Positions 1 through 7,407 of a stretch of DNA of 8,319 nt are shown here, piece after piece. Positions within the stretch are counted from its first letter, which is position 1, and every line of letters begins with the position of its first letter. The notes below the pieces were generated by a model. It was not told the origin of the DNA and searched no databases. It saw only the letters and a list, made by a program, of their open reading frames with translations. A program made the translations under genes and the position numbers. Source of the stretch: Planctomicrobium sp. (GTDB lineage: Bacteria; Planctomycetota; Planctomycetia; Planctomycetales; Planctomycetaceae); the NCBI GenBank assembly GCA_029259835.1, contig JAJDEL010000331.1:1-8319 (forward strand), given 5' to 3'.

Positions 1-1297
1 TGTCAATTGGGACATTGTTGCCGATTTGAGCGACAAGCCATTGGTAGTAGAGGAAGATCGATTTCTGTGAAACCTGATTGCTTGATCGCATCATGAGCCA
101 TTCGGCCCATTTCGAGACCCAAACTTCGGTGAATTCTTTGCGTGTCAGAAGTTCGTCAATTTTTTTCGTGCGTTTGTTTGCATCGGAATCTTGCATGAAT
201 GCCGTGTACTCTTCGAACGTTGGAGTGAGTCCAACCATGTCGATGTAAATTCGGCGCAAGAACTCCTCATCAGAGCAGAGTTCAGACGGGTGTAAACGTA
301 TTTTTTGAAGCTTGGCTGCGACCAGTTCGTCAATGTAATTGACAGGCTCAAATGGTTGTTTTTCGTACTGCAATCCTTTCGGCAAAGTCAGGAACTGACC
401 ACCGATGGAGTGGATGTCGAAGCGAGCCATGATGAAGGATTCACCACGTTCACCGGCCGTGACGAGACCAACGTCGTTTGCGCCAGCTGATGTTTCGTTG
501 CTGGTTGTGAAAGCGGCGAGTGATGTGACATCTCGAGTTGTGCCATCTGAATAGTGAGCGATCACAACAAGCCGTTGCTTCTCTCCGGTTCCATCGAGAA
601 CTGCTTGAGTGGGATACATCTCGATGGAAGTGCACTTTGCCTGATCAGCAGGGTCAGTCGGTGTTCCGTTCGCGATCCATTCCACCATAATGTCGTTGAG
701 TTTGGAATCCGCTTCGAAACGTTTGCCGCCCGTGTGTGGGACGGCTCCGACGCTTTTTTCTACGAAGAGACTAGCTTTAGGAACTGAGAGGTCAACGCGA
801 CGTCCTGGCAGTTCACGTGTAATTCGGTGGTGATCTCCGTCCGGATCGTAACCGAACAAAGAAAGGCGGAATCCGTCTTTGCCACTTGCTGCACCATGGC
901 AACTTCCTGTGTTGCATCCAGACTTTGTCAGTACAGGCATCACGTCCAGCTTAAAACTGACTGGACGATCAATTGTTGCCTTAGTGACTTTGACTTGAAC
1001 CTGAACTGTCTTTCCGGCGACAGTCACGGCCAACTGAGTTTCACCATCTGCTTTAGGAAGCAGGATTGCTCCATTGCGTGTGGCAAATGCTTCGTTGGCG
1101 AATTTCCACTCGGCCTTGTCAGTCAAATCCTGAGTGAGCCCATCAGCATAGATGCCTTGGACAACAATACCCTGGAAGTCACGCTTCGTTGTGAGGCTGA
1201 CTTCTTTTGGGAAGACCTTCAGCTCCACAAGTTCGGCGGCGCCGGCTTGTGTTGCAAGCAAGCCAATCATCGCAATTGTGAATAGGTTCCTGCACAT
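1..1297 (-). CDS. Exported Ig-like / cytochrome-c-like / DUF1549 protein, C-terminus beyond left edge
   Basis: The frame is open from ATG at 1297 to the window edge, giving 432 residues with no stop, so only the N-terminal part is present. An AAGGAA ribosome-binding-like stretch precedes the ATG. Residues 1-20 form a Sec signal peptide (hydrophobic TIAMIGLLA, cleavage near AGA/AEL). Residues about 24-106 resemble a bacterial Ig-like (BIG2) domain. Residues about 114-213 resemble the planctomycete cytochrome-c-like module: Cys128-NTGS-Cys133-His134, then SLFGYDP, VPHTGGKRF and a closing WIANGTP. Residues about 224-306 look like a second Ig-like domain with YSDGTTRDVT. From about 320 the DUF1549 domain begins, with the typical FLRRIYIDMVGLTPT at 346-360. 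Relatives usually continue into DUF1553, which would lie outside the window. It probably acts outside the cytoplasmic membrane, possibly in electron transfer linked to substrate breakdown; the reaction is unknown. It lies 62 nt after the PPC gene with no terminator between, so co-transcription is likely. Confidence 0.88.
   Translation of the reverse strand, partial: MCRNLFTIAMIGLLATQAGAAELVELKVFPKEVSLTTKRDFQGIVVQGIYADGLTQDLTDKAEWKFANEAFATRNGAILLPKADGETQLAVTVAGKTVQVQVKVTKATIDRPVSFKLDVMPVLTKSGCNTGSCHGAASGKDGFRLSLFGYDPDGDHHRITRELPGRRVDLSVPKASLFVEKSVGAVPHTGGKRFEADSKLNDIMVEWIANGTPTDPADQAKCTSIEMYPTQAVLDGTGEKQRLVVIAHYSDGTTRDVTSLAAFTTSNETSAGANDVGLVTAGERGESFIMARFDIHSIGGQFLTLPKGLQYEKQPFEPVNYIDELVAAKLQKIRLHPSELCSDEEFLRRIYIDMVGLTPTFEEYTAFMQDSDANKRTKKIDELLTRKEFTEVWVSKWAEWLMMRSSNQVSQKSIFLYYQWLVAQIGNNVPID
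896..916 (-). other. CX4CH haem-attachment-like motif in the DUF1549 protein
   Basis: These codons read Cys-Asn-Thr-Gly-Ser-Cys-His (residues 128-134). The spacing is four residues between the cysteines, not the two of a standard c-type cytochrome. The surrounding GCNTGSCHG followed by FRLSLFGYDP matches a pattern I recognise from planctomycete DUF1549 proteins. Covalent haem binding is inferred. Confidence 0.75.
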
Positions 1298-1359
1298 GAG
1301 GAAGTTCCTTGGTTTTATAAACTGTTGAATCGAGTCAGTTGATCGAAATTTAATATGAA

Positions 1360-3831
1360 TTACTCACCACCCGCTGCTGCTGCGGCAGCTTGTTCTTTTT
1401 TCTGCAGTCGCAGCATTTCGAGGCGAGAGAGTGGTTTTTTAGGTGCTGGTTTCTTGACGGCAACGGCAGGTTTCGGTGGGGCATCTTTCTTCGGTGGAGG
1501 TGGGTTGTCGACCCGTAACTGCCCAGTCCCGAGGTTGTGCAGAACTGTTGTTCCGTTCTCTGGGATGATGACTCTACAGAAGACGTTTTTACTCATGCCT
1601 GGTGGCGTTTTTTCGGTCGCTTTAATTACGAAATTCAGTTCAGTGCTATCCTTAGTGATCTTCATCACCTCTGCGACAGCATTCGCTGGTAAGCCAAACA
1701 ACTGAGCTTCGGCTTCACCGGCGAAGTCTTTTCGTTTCGTGATTGTGATTGGGAATACAGTTTCTTGTCCCTTCTCGACAACCGCTTGTGTAAATTTGAA
1801 CGTCATGTATTGCTCTTCAACACGGACGGGAGCGAATGGAGTACAGAGTTCAATATTCCCATTGCCGACCTTAGCAATGCATCTCAATGAGATCATCGTT
1901 GTTTGGACAGCCGCGTTTCCAGCTGCGTTCATCGGGATCAATGCCTGAGTCTCACCTTTTTTGATTTTGATGGACCGACTGGCGTTGACGCCTGATGGGT
2001 TTTGCAGCGGGAAGACTGAAATGTCTTCGTCCCAGCCTTCGGCTTTTTCACACTTCACTATTAAATTCATAGAACCACCACGGACGAGTGGCACCTTCGG
2101 TTCTTCAATCCAGACTTTAAACGGAGCCTTCTGCGTGACAACAATTGGCATCCGAGTGAAATGTTCTTGTCGGACTCGATTGTTATTTCTTCCGCGAATC
2201 ATCAATACGTTTTGAGACAGTGGACCTTCCACTTTGCGATCTTTCTGTTTCGGGTCGTCCAGGAATGCTGCGACAGAGGCAAACTTCCCTGCGAGAGGAG
2301 CAGTTTCATCGGCATAGAAGACAACGGACATTGATCCACCTGCTCGCCAACCCTCTGGGCATTCCACACGCACTCCCGCTGGGAGGTCATCACCACGGAA
2401 ATTGACAGGACCGCCGATATTTGCACGGCGAACAGTCGCGACTATTCCTGATCCGGCACCTTGCGGAACAATGATTTGGTGCTGCACATAGCGAGCAAAC
2501 TCAACTGGTTCGGCGGTAATCGTTGCTTCGACAGGCGTCACTTCAACCCGGTAAGTGTAGGATTCCCCTCCGTTCTTCAAGTGATCCGTGACTGAGACGA
2601 CATACTCACCATCAATCGGAGCCTTAAAGCGGGCGTAGCTATCTGGTCCTCGACTGTCGTCGTTTGAAATAACGCGTCCACCGTTGTCCTGACGGTAGAC
2701 ATACATCACTGGATCGAGTGCGGAACGAATCCGCCGGGAGTAGACTTCGATTTCGTATTGCTGGTCTTTCTTTGCGGTGAATTTGAAGAAGTCGATATCT
2801 CCTTTTTCCGAAATGACTCCGTTCATCGCGGCAGGTGCGGCAGCAACAGTGGCAGTATTTCGGTCGTTGTTCGGTTCTTGCTCGACAAAGTTGTCGAGGG
2901 CAGTGATTCGGAATGGCTGCGCCGTGGGGGCGATTCCATATTCATCCTGAACTTCGAGTCCAAAGCGGCTAAAGTCTCCCTCGGTTGGTAAAGTAACTTC
3001 GCGTGTGATTGGTCCGGAGACATCTCCCAGGAACGTCACGGTGAGTTTCTCTCCCGGTTTTCCACCAGAGGGAATCACGGCGTGAGGTCGGGGGAAGTTT
3101 CCGATGTTTGCGAAGTAGTATGCGCGACCATCACCGTTGTACGCAGAGTCTCGAACTTGAATGATGTAGCGACCATCTTTGGGGGCGATGACGGAGGCGA
3201 CTCCGTCGTTCCAGACGAGCGCGGTATCATCGCTGGCTGAAAGTTCAAACCGCTCTTCGCTCATGATCGCGACATACGGATCGAAAAAGTTTCCGCTCGA
3301 TGAGAAGCCTAGCCGCATCCCAAAGATTTCGACCGAAAGACGTTCGCCTTGCTTTGCGTCGATGACGTAATAGTCAACATCTTCACGGTCAATTCGACCG
3401 AAAACGGCGACATTTTTTTCGATCGCTTGAGGAGTCGCAAAATCGGTGTTTGGTTCCTTCTCTGCAACAATAGGGTAGGGAGTCGCATAGAAGTTTTGCA
3501 GATCCGAAAGCCCAGTTCGTGTGCGGAGACGCATGCGATACGTTCCCAATCGGCAATCGGGAGCGAGCTTCAATGTGACGAGAACCTGCTTGCCTTTTTG
3601 CTTTTCGTCGGCAGGATGCTCAAATTTGACAACCTCAACGCCTTTGTCGTAGATCAGCACTTCCTCAGCATCTTCGAGGTTACTGCCGGTCATCGTGACG
3701 ACGATGTCGGTTCCTCTCTGCGCCCCTCGGGGTGCCATGTTCGTGAACCTTGGTGCTGCAGCAAAACTCGTTTGAGCGAGCAACATGAAGCAAAAAATAG
3801 CGGATGTTTTGAATCCAAACTGAACTCGCAT
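1360..3831 (-). CDS. Secreted PPC-domain protein with two pre-peptidase C-terminal domains
   Basis: This 823-residue protein starts at ATG 3831, preceded by a GGGGGGAA ribosome-binding-like run, and ends with TAA at 1362-1360. The frame is open 31 codons further upstream (to 3924), but that extension would bury the signal peptide, so the inner start is preferred. Residues 1-26 are a Sec signal peptide (TSAIFCFMLLAQTSFAAA). Residues about 30-115 look like an IPT/TIG-type beta-sandwich. Two PPC domains follow, at about 125-243 (EKEPNTD, DREDVDYYVIDAKQGERL, DGRYIIQVRD) and 317-431 (EQEPNND, GDIDFFKFTAKKDQQ, DGEYVVSVTDH). Residues 440-775 contain further beta-rich segments without a recognised family. 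The tail from 777 is rich in Pro, Lys and Ala. No protease or other catalytic domain is visible. PPC domains usually accompany secreted enzymes as binding or folding modules, so a structural, adhesive or accessory role in the envelope is likely. It lies between the DUF1501 and DUF1549 genes. Confidence 0.9.
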   Translation of the reverse strand: MRVQFGFKTSAIFCFMLLAQTSFAAAPRFTNMAPRGAQRGTDIVVTMTGSNLEDAEEVLIYDKGVEVVKFEHPADEKQKGKQVLVTLKLAPDCRLGTYRMRLRTRTGLSDLQNFYATPYPIVAEKEPNTDFATPQAIEKNVAVFGRIDREDVDYYVIDAKQGERLSVEIFGMRLGFSSSGNFFDPYVAIMSEERFELSASDDTALVWNDGVASVIAPKDGRYIIQVRDSAYNGDGRAYYFANIGNFPRPHAVIPSGGKPGEKLTVTFLGDVSGPITREVTLPTEGDFSRFGLEVQDEYGIAPTAQPFRITALDNFVEQEPNNDRNTATVAAAPAAMNGVISEKGDIDFFKFTAKKDQQYEIEVYSRRIRSALDPVMYVYRQDNGGRVISNDDSRGPDSYARFKAPIDGEYVVSVTDHLKNGGESYTYRVEVTPVEATITAEPVEFARYVQHQIIVPQGAGSGIVATVRRANIGGPVNFRGDDLPAGVRVECPEGWRAGGSMSVVFYADETAPLAGKFASVAAFLDDPKQKDRKVEGPLSQNVLMIRGRNNNRVRQEHFTRMPIVVTQKAPFKVWIEEPKVPLVRGGSMNLIVKCEKAEGWDEDISVFPLQNPSGVNASRSIKIKKGETQALIPMNAAGNAAVQTTMISLRCIAKVGNGNIELCTPFAPVRVEEQYMTFKFTQAVVEKGQETVFPITITKRKDFAGEAEAQLFGLPANAVAEVMKITKDSTELNFVIKATEKTPPGMSKNVFCRVIIPENGTTVLHNLGTGQLRVDNPPPPKKDAPPKPAVAVKKPAPKKPLSRLEMLRLQKKEQAAAAAAGGE

Positions 3832-3990
3832 TTGGTTCCCCCCATTGCGTTTCAGAAATTTAATAAAAGCGGTCTCAGAATCAATATTCGGGCCGCAGGG
3901 ATGTTGTTGAATCAGGAGTCGCACCCGAGTTCAACAAGTGTTGGACTGTTTCGCTTGATTGTCTGTTTTAATAGCGAGTTATTCAACACC

Positions 3991-4031
3991 ATTTTCTTCG
4001 TGACACAGTTTTCTTTAAGGCAGTTTTCTTC
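3991..4031. repeat. Three tandem AnTTTTCTT repeats upstream of the PPC gene
   Basis: The plus strand reads ATTTTCTTC at 3991-3999, AGTTTTCTT at 4007-4015 and AGTTTTCTTC at 4022-4031, with steps of 16 and 15 nt. The last two units share CAGTTTTCTT and a following AAG. On the transcribed minus strand they are purine-rich AAGAAAACT blocks about 160-200 nt before the PPC start codon. They could be regulator sites or part of the leader; function is unknown. Confidence 0.5.
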
Positions 4032-4048
4032 AAGTCTGTGTAATAAGA

Positions 4049-4085
4049 CGGGCGGACTCCACATTATTAATGCAGGGTCCGCCCG
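4049..4085 (-). terminator. Probable intrinsic terminator after the DUF1501 gene
   Basis: A perfect 9-bp GC-rich stem (CGGGCGGAC at 4049-4057 pairing with GTCCGCCCG at 4077-4085) encloses a region that can pair further through CC/GG and CAT/ATG. It begins 15 nt after the DUF1501 stop codon. On the minus strand it is followed by TCTTATTA, a moderately T-rich run. It implies that the PPC gene has its own promoter or depends on read-through. Confidence 0.7.
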
Positions 4086-4100
4086 GCGTATTTGAGATGA

Positions 4101-5447
4101 CTAGGCAAGCAGGTCTTTGACAACTTTGCCGCCATTGACAATTTCAATAGGACGATCACCAGGCGCCATCAGTTCTTTGTCAGCGACAATTCCCAGAGCG
4201 TGGTAAACAGTTGTGAAGAGATCTTCAACTCCCAGTGCGTTTTCTTCTGGTTCGCTCGCAGTTGCATTTGATGAACCGTAGACCGATCCACGCTTAAAGC
4301 CTCCACCAGCAAGAGCGATACTGAATACTTTCGGCCAGTGATCGCGACCAGCAGTCGCGTTGATTTTCGGTGTTCGTCCAAATTCGGACGAGACCATCAC
4401 GATCGTTTCGTCAAGCAATCCACGCTGATCAAGATCTGTGATCAGTTGGGCGTATGCCTGATCGAAGGAAGGCATGGTTCGTTTGAAACCAGCAACGATA
4501 TTATCGTGCATGTCCCAGCCACCATAAGTCAGGTTGACCAAACGGACGCCAGATTCAACAAGTCGTCGAGCGAGGAGCATTCTGGCTCCTGCCTGGTTAC
4601 GACCATAGGCGTCTCGCAATTTAGCGTCTTCTTTCTCCAGGTTGAATGCTTCACGAGCTTCTGGAGAAGAAATCAAGCTGTATGCGGAATCATAAAATGA
4701 GTCCATGGCATTGATCTGGTCAGACTTCTCTCGACTCTGGAAGAATGCATTGACCGACTCAAGTGCCGTGCGTCGGTTCGCAAATCGGCTGTCATCAACA
4801 CCGGCTGGAAGATTCAGGTCGCGAACTTTGAACCCATTTGCAGCTGGGTCACTTCCGAGTGCGAATGGAGCAAAGGCAGAGCTCAGATATCCGCTACCAG
4901 CGAATTCGTTAGGTTGATTAGGAATACAAACATAAGGAGGCAGGTTTTTGCGGCTGCCGTACTGTTGGCTAATCACAGAACCAATTGAAGGGAACTGTAA
5001 TGCAGGGCTGGGACGATATCCCGTAAACATATTGTGTGTTCCACGTACGTGGGCCGCTTCACCATGCGACATTGAACGAACAACAGTAATTTTGTCTGCA
5101 ACCTGAGCAGTTTTCGGGAGCGCATCGCCAAAGAGGACACCATCCATTTTGGTTTTGACGTTCCGCATTTCGCCACGATATTCAATCGGAGCGTACGGCT
5201 TTGGATCCCAGGATTCCTGATGAGCCATTCCACCTGGAAGGTAGATGTGAATGATTGACTTCGCGGTCCCCTCGAAGTTCTCGTAGTCCTTCAATTCGGC
5301 GTGTGCCTGCCGTTGAAGTAGTTGAGGGAGAGTGAGCGTTGATCCAGCGAGCATACCCACCTGGAGAAAACCTCTCCGTGAGAGTTGCTTGAAATGGCTG
5401 GGAGCACAACTTTGAGGTTGTGTCGAAGTTTGTGAAAGCTTGGCCAT
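4101..5447 (-). CDS. Tat-exported DUF1501 family protein
   Basis: This 448-residue protein, a normal length for the family, starts at ATG 5447 with AAGGAG nine bases upstream and ends at TAG 4103-4101. The N-terminus carries a twin-arginine signal (SRRGFLQ at 23-29, hydrophobic stretch to about 40, cleavage near AHA at 48-50), so it is exported folded. DUF1501 proteins are distant members of the alkaline phosphatase/sulfatase fold. Family signatures are PGGMAHQESWDPKP (71-84), FPSIGSVISQQYG (152-164), GWDMHDN (310-316), GLLDETIVMVSSEFGRTP (343-360) and GRDHWP (367-372). The first signature has Met-Ala-His-Gln-Glu where many members have Pro-Ser-x-x-Asp, which suggests a subgroup. Substrate and reaction are unknown. 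Planctomycete DUF1501 genes commonly neighbour DUF1549/DUF1553 cytochrome-like genes, as here, which suggests joint action outside the cytoplasm. The gene is closed by a terminator and is transcribed divergently from cpaF. Confidence 0.93.
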   Translation of the reverse strand: MAKLSQTSTQPQSCAPSHFKQLSRRGFLQVGMLAGSTLTLPQLLQRQAHAELKDYENFEGTAKSIIHIYLPGGMAHQESWDPKPYAPIEYRGEMRNVKTKMDGVLFGDALPKTAQVADKITVVRSMSHGEAAHVRGTHNMFTGYRPSPALQFPSIGSVISQQYGSRKNLPPYVCIPNQPNEFAGSGYLSSAFAPFALGSDPAANGFKVRDLNLPAGVDDSRFANRRTALESVNAFFQSREKSDQINAMDSFYDSAYSLISSPEAREAFNLEKEDAKLRDAYGRNQAGARMLLARRLVESGVRLVNLTYGGWDMHDNIVAGFKRTMPSFDQAYAQLITDLDQRGLLDETIVMVSSEFGRTPKINATAGRDHWPKVFSIALAGGGFKRGSVYGSSNATASEPEENALGVEDLFTTVYHALGIVADKELMAPGDRPIEIVNGGKVVKDLLA

Positions 5448-5553
5448 CTTCCGACGCTCCTTTTCCTTGAGGATTACGAAGTCAGGTCAGCCATCCACAA
5501 TGGACCGCACATCTAAGATGATAAATTCAGGTAGGGCAACTTAGGGGCGGGGG

Positions 5554-5567
5554 GGAACACGTGTCCC
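5554..5567. promoter_or_regulatory. Near-palindrome GGAACACGTGTCCC
   Basis: The 14 bases are symmetric about the centre of CACGTG apart from one mismatched pair. The site lies 107 nt upstream of the DUF1501 start codon and directly beside a G-rich tract. Its symmetry and place suggest a dimeric regulator site for the DUF1501 gene. No regulator can be named. Confidence 0.35.
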
Positions 5568-5663
5568 GATCATTGGTGGGTGTATGGCTGGTGAATGTGC
5601 AGGTTCTGTAGGAAGACCCTGGCGAGGAGTTCTTTGTCACTTCGAAAAGATTCATCAAACCCC

Positions 5664-5685
5664 TTTAATGTATCACAACATTAAA
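5664..5685. promoter_or_regulatory. Perfect 8-bp inverted repeat TTTAATGT-N6-ACATTAAA
   Basis: The arms at 5664-5671 and 5678-5685 are exact reverse complements separated by ATCACA. The AT-rich arms and short spacer fit a DNA-binding site for a dimeric regulator better than a stable RNA hairpin. It lies about 220 nt before the DUF1501 start and about 400 nt before cpaF. Confidence 0.4.
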
Positions 5686-5917
5686 CTAGCGAATTCCAAG
5701 AGTCAATCAAAAAGGAATCCGAATTTTCCCAACTTTTGGATTGCCACTCGACTGTTGCAGTCAAGCGAATCTGTACAACCGTTAACCTTTCTGCAAATTG
5801 CCCTGTTTGTGACGTTTACGCAACCGTGAGTGTCTCTTTTTAGCAACGCGAAGCTCGAATCCTGCGATTCCGCGTAATCTGTGAGCTAGGTTTAGTCTGA
5901 ATTGCCACAGTATTTGC

Positions 5918-5999
5918 CCTGATCAGGCGTTGTGGCGAGCGATTTGACAGACATTTACTGTCTCTTGCAGTCTTAAATTTGCTGAGTTGACATCTCAAC
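5918..5999 (+). promoter_or_regulatory. Candidate cpaF promoter/operator region
   Basis: The stretch contains a perfect 10-bp palindrome CCTGATCAGG (5918-5927). It also has two TTGACA hexamers at 5944-5949 and 5987-5992. Each hexamer overlaps a small inverted repeat: GACAG-N7-CTGTC (5946-5962) and GTTGA-N4-TCAAC (5986-5999). TTGACA is the consensus -35 box of housekeeping sigma factors, but no good -10 lies at the right distance, so the promoter call is weak. Confidence 0.25.
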
Positions 6000-6066
6000 G
6001 AGTGCGACATTTGGAGCACGGAAGTTGTTGAGTCATCTTCAAATTTGGGGTCCGCAGAGGCAATAC

Positions 6067-6071
6067 AGGAG
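6067..6071 (+). promoter_or_regulatory. Ribosome-binding site that decides the cpaF start
   Basis: AGGAG lies nine bases before ATG 6081. The same frame is open to a TTG at 6045, but that codon has no comparable site, and the extra 12 residues would contain this AGGAG. ATG 6081 is therefore preferred. Confidence 0.7.
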
Positions 6072-6080
6072 AAATGGTTC

Positions 6081-7397
6081 ATGGCTCCCCCGCCACTTTC
6101 GCGTCTCAAGAAAGAGACATCGCAGGATGACTTCGAAACTCTCAAGCAACTGATTCATGGAAAGTTGGTCGACAAACTCGACCTCAACAAACTTGGAGAT
6201 TTGCAGGGAGATACCCTGCGCCGTGAGATTAGGCTTGTTGTTGAACACCTTTGTGACACAGAAAATCCTCTTCTGAATCGTGCTGAGCGCGAACGCTTGA
6301 TCGAAGAAGTTCTCGATGAAACATTCGGTTTTGGTCCGCTCGAAATCCTTATGAAAGAGGAAGGCGTCGCGGACATTATGATTAACGGGCCGAAGAATGT
6401 CTTCGTGGAAAAAGATGGGCGAATTCAAAAATCACCTGTCACATTTCGTGACAATGACCATTTACTTCAAATTCTTGACCGAATCGTTTCTCGTGTTGGT
6501 CGCCGGATAGATGAAACATCTCCCATGTGCGATGCTCGTCTTCCGGATGGATCACGTTTGAACGCAATCATTCCTCCATTGGCTCTTGATGGAGCCTCTT
6601 TGACGATTCGAAAATTCGGAGCGAAGCCCCTCGCGCTTGAAGACCTCTTAAACTTCGGGGCGTTCACTCCTGAAATGGTGATGTTGTTGGAAGGGGCCAT
6701 TAAAGCCCGGCTCAATACGATTATCAGTGGAGGAACCGGTTCGGGAAAAACAACACTTCTGAACACTCTATCTAGCTTCATTCAGTCAGATCAACGCGTA
6801 ATCACAATTGAAGATGCTGCGGAATTGCAGCTTCAGCAAGATCACGTTTTGCGACTTGAAACTCGTCCTCCAAACATTGAGGGCAAAGGAAAGATTTCCG
6901 CGACTGACCTGGTGAAGAACGCTCTGCGTATGCGACCGGACAGGATCATCATTGGGGAATGTCGTGGTCCTGAAACACTCGACATGCTTCAGGCGATGAA
7001 CACCGGTCACGAAGGATCGATGACCACAGTTCACTCAAACAACCCTCGTGATGCCGTCTCGCGTATTGAAACGATGGTGACGATGGGAGGAACGGAACTC
7101 CCTTTGAAAGCGATTCGCCATCAATTCGCATCTGCGGTGGATCTGATTATTCAATCGAGTCGTCTTCAGGGTGGACCTCGGAAACTCACCTATGTGACCG
7201 AAGTTCTGAATATGGAACAAGACACGATCATCATGCAGGACATTTTCCGATTCATGCAGGATGGAATTGATGAGGATGGTCGGGCGTTTGGTCATTTCGA
7301 ATCAACGGGTGTCAGACCATCGTTCATGCCTCGACTCGAAGCTGCCGGTGTCAAACTCCCTACGAATTTATTTGCAGCCAGAACACTCGGACAATAA
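6081..7397 (+). CDS. cpaF: CpaF/TadA-type secretion ATPase of a Tad (Flp) pilus
   Basis: This 438-residue cytoplasmic protein is a hexameric-type secretion ATPase (GspE/VirB11 superfamily) predicted to power assembly of a Tad/Flp type IVc pilus or a related secretion machine. The N-terminal helical region (about 15-90) ends in the typical [11 protein letters not shown] CpaF-like N-terminal domain follows, with [16 protein letters not shown] (95-110) and [18 protein letters not shown] (149-166). The ATPase core has Walker A GGTGSGKT (217-224), the Asp box ITIEDAAEL (241-249), Walker [10 protein letters not shown] (288-296, catalytic Glu293) and the His box [12 protein letters not shown] (309-320). 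All key residues are intact, so the enzyme should be active. The gene is the first of the plus-strand set; 70 nt downstream begins a TadB-type partner. Upstream tad genes such as cpaB, cpaC or cpaE are not adjacent, so the system is probably split in this genome. Confidence 0.95.
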   Translation: MAPPPLSRLKKETSQDDFETLKQLIHGKLVDKLDLNKLGDLQGDTLRREIRLVVEHLCDTENPLLNRAERERLIEEVLDETFGFGPLEILMKEEGVADIMINGPKNVFVEKDGRIQKSPVTFRDNDHLLQILDRIVSRVGRRIDETSPMCDARLPDGSRLNAIIPPLALDGASLTIRKFGAKPLALEDLLNFGAFTPEMVMLLEGAIKARLNTIISGGTGSGKTTLLNTLSSFIQSDQRVITIEDAAELQLQQDHVLRLETRPPNIEGKGKISATDLVKNALRMRPDRIIIGECRGPETLDMLQAMNTGHEGSMTTVHSNNPRDAVSRIETMVTMGGTELPLKAIRHQFASAVDLIIQSSRLQGGPRKLTYVTEVLNMEQDTIIMQDIFRFMQDGIDEDGRAFGHFESTGVRPSFMPRLEAAGVKLPTNLFAARTLGQ

Positions 7398-7407
7398 GAC
7401 AGGTATG

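Larger units (their letters stand above)
5448..6080. other. Non-coding region between divergent DUF1501 and cpaF genes
   Basis: No convincing gene is seen in these 633 bases. An 81-codon open frame at 5584-5829 on the plus strand has no good ribosome-binding site and no recognisable domain. The region should hold promoters for both directions. It contains several symmetric elements: a near-palindrome around CACGTG (5554-5567), an inverted repeat (5664-5685), a possible hairpin at 5846-5875 (outer ACGCG/CGCGT, inner GAATC/GATTC), a CCTGATCAGG palindrome (5918-5927), and two TTGACA hexamers (5944-5949, 5987-5992). A G-rich tract occupies 5544-5555. No clear -10 box pairs with either TTGACA. Confidence 0.7.

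Noticed and set aside
827..1285. 152-codon open frame on the plus strand
   Set aside because: It lies wholly opposite the DUF1549 gene, whose frame encodes clear family motifs; this is an antisense shadow.
3832..3924. N-terminal extension of the PPC protein by 31 residues
   Set aside because: The ATG at 3831 has a purine-rich ribosome-binding stretch and starts directly with a typical signal peptide; the extension would place that signal inside the protein.
3349..4095. 248-codon open frame on the plus strand
   Set aside because: It runs antisense to the PPC gene and through the terminator hairpin. It is cysteine- and serine-rich without family motifs, so it is a shadow frame.
5584..5829. 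81-codon open frame in the intergenic region, plus strand
   Set aside because: It has no good ribosome-binding site and no recognisable domain or signal. It also spans the TTTAATGT inverted repeat, and its composition looks non-coding.
5846..5875. ACGCG...CGCGT hairpin as an RNA element or terminator
   Set aside because: The two 5-bp stems are separated by an asymmetric six-base bulge and no T-run follows; too weak to call separately.
6045..6080. TTG start adding 12 residues to CpaF
   Set aside because: There is no ribosome-binding site before the TTG, and the AGGAG at 6067-6071 points to ATG 6081.
5840..6428. Minus-strand open frames overlapping the start of cpaF
   Set aside because: They oppose a well-supported CpaF coding region and show no domain or signal.
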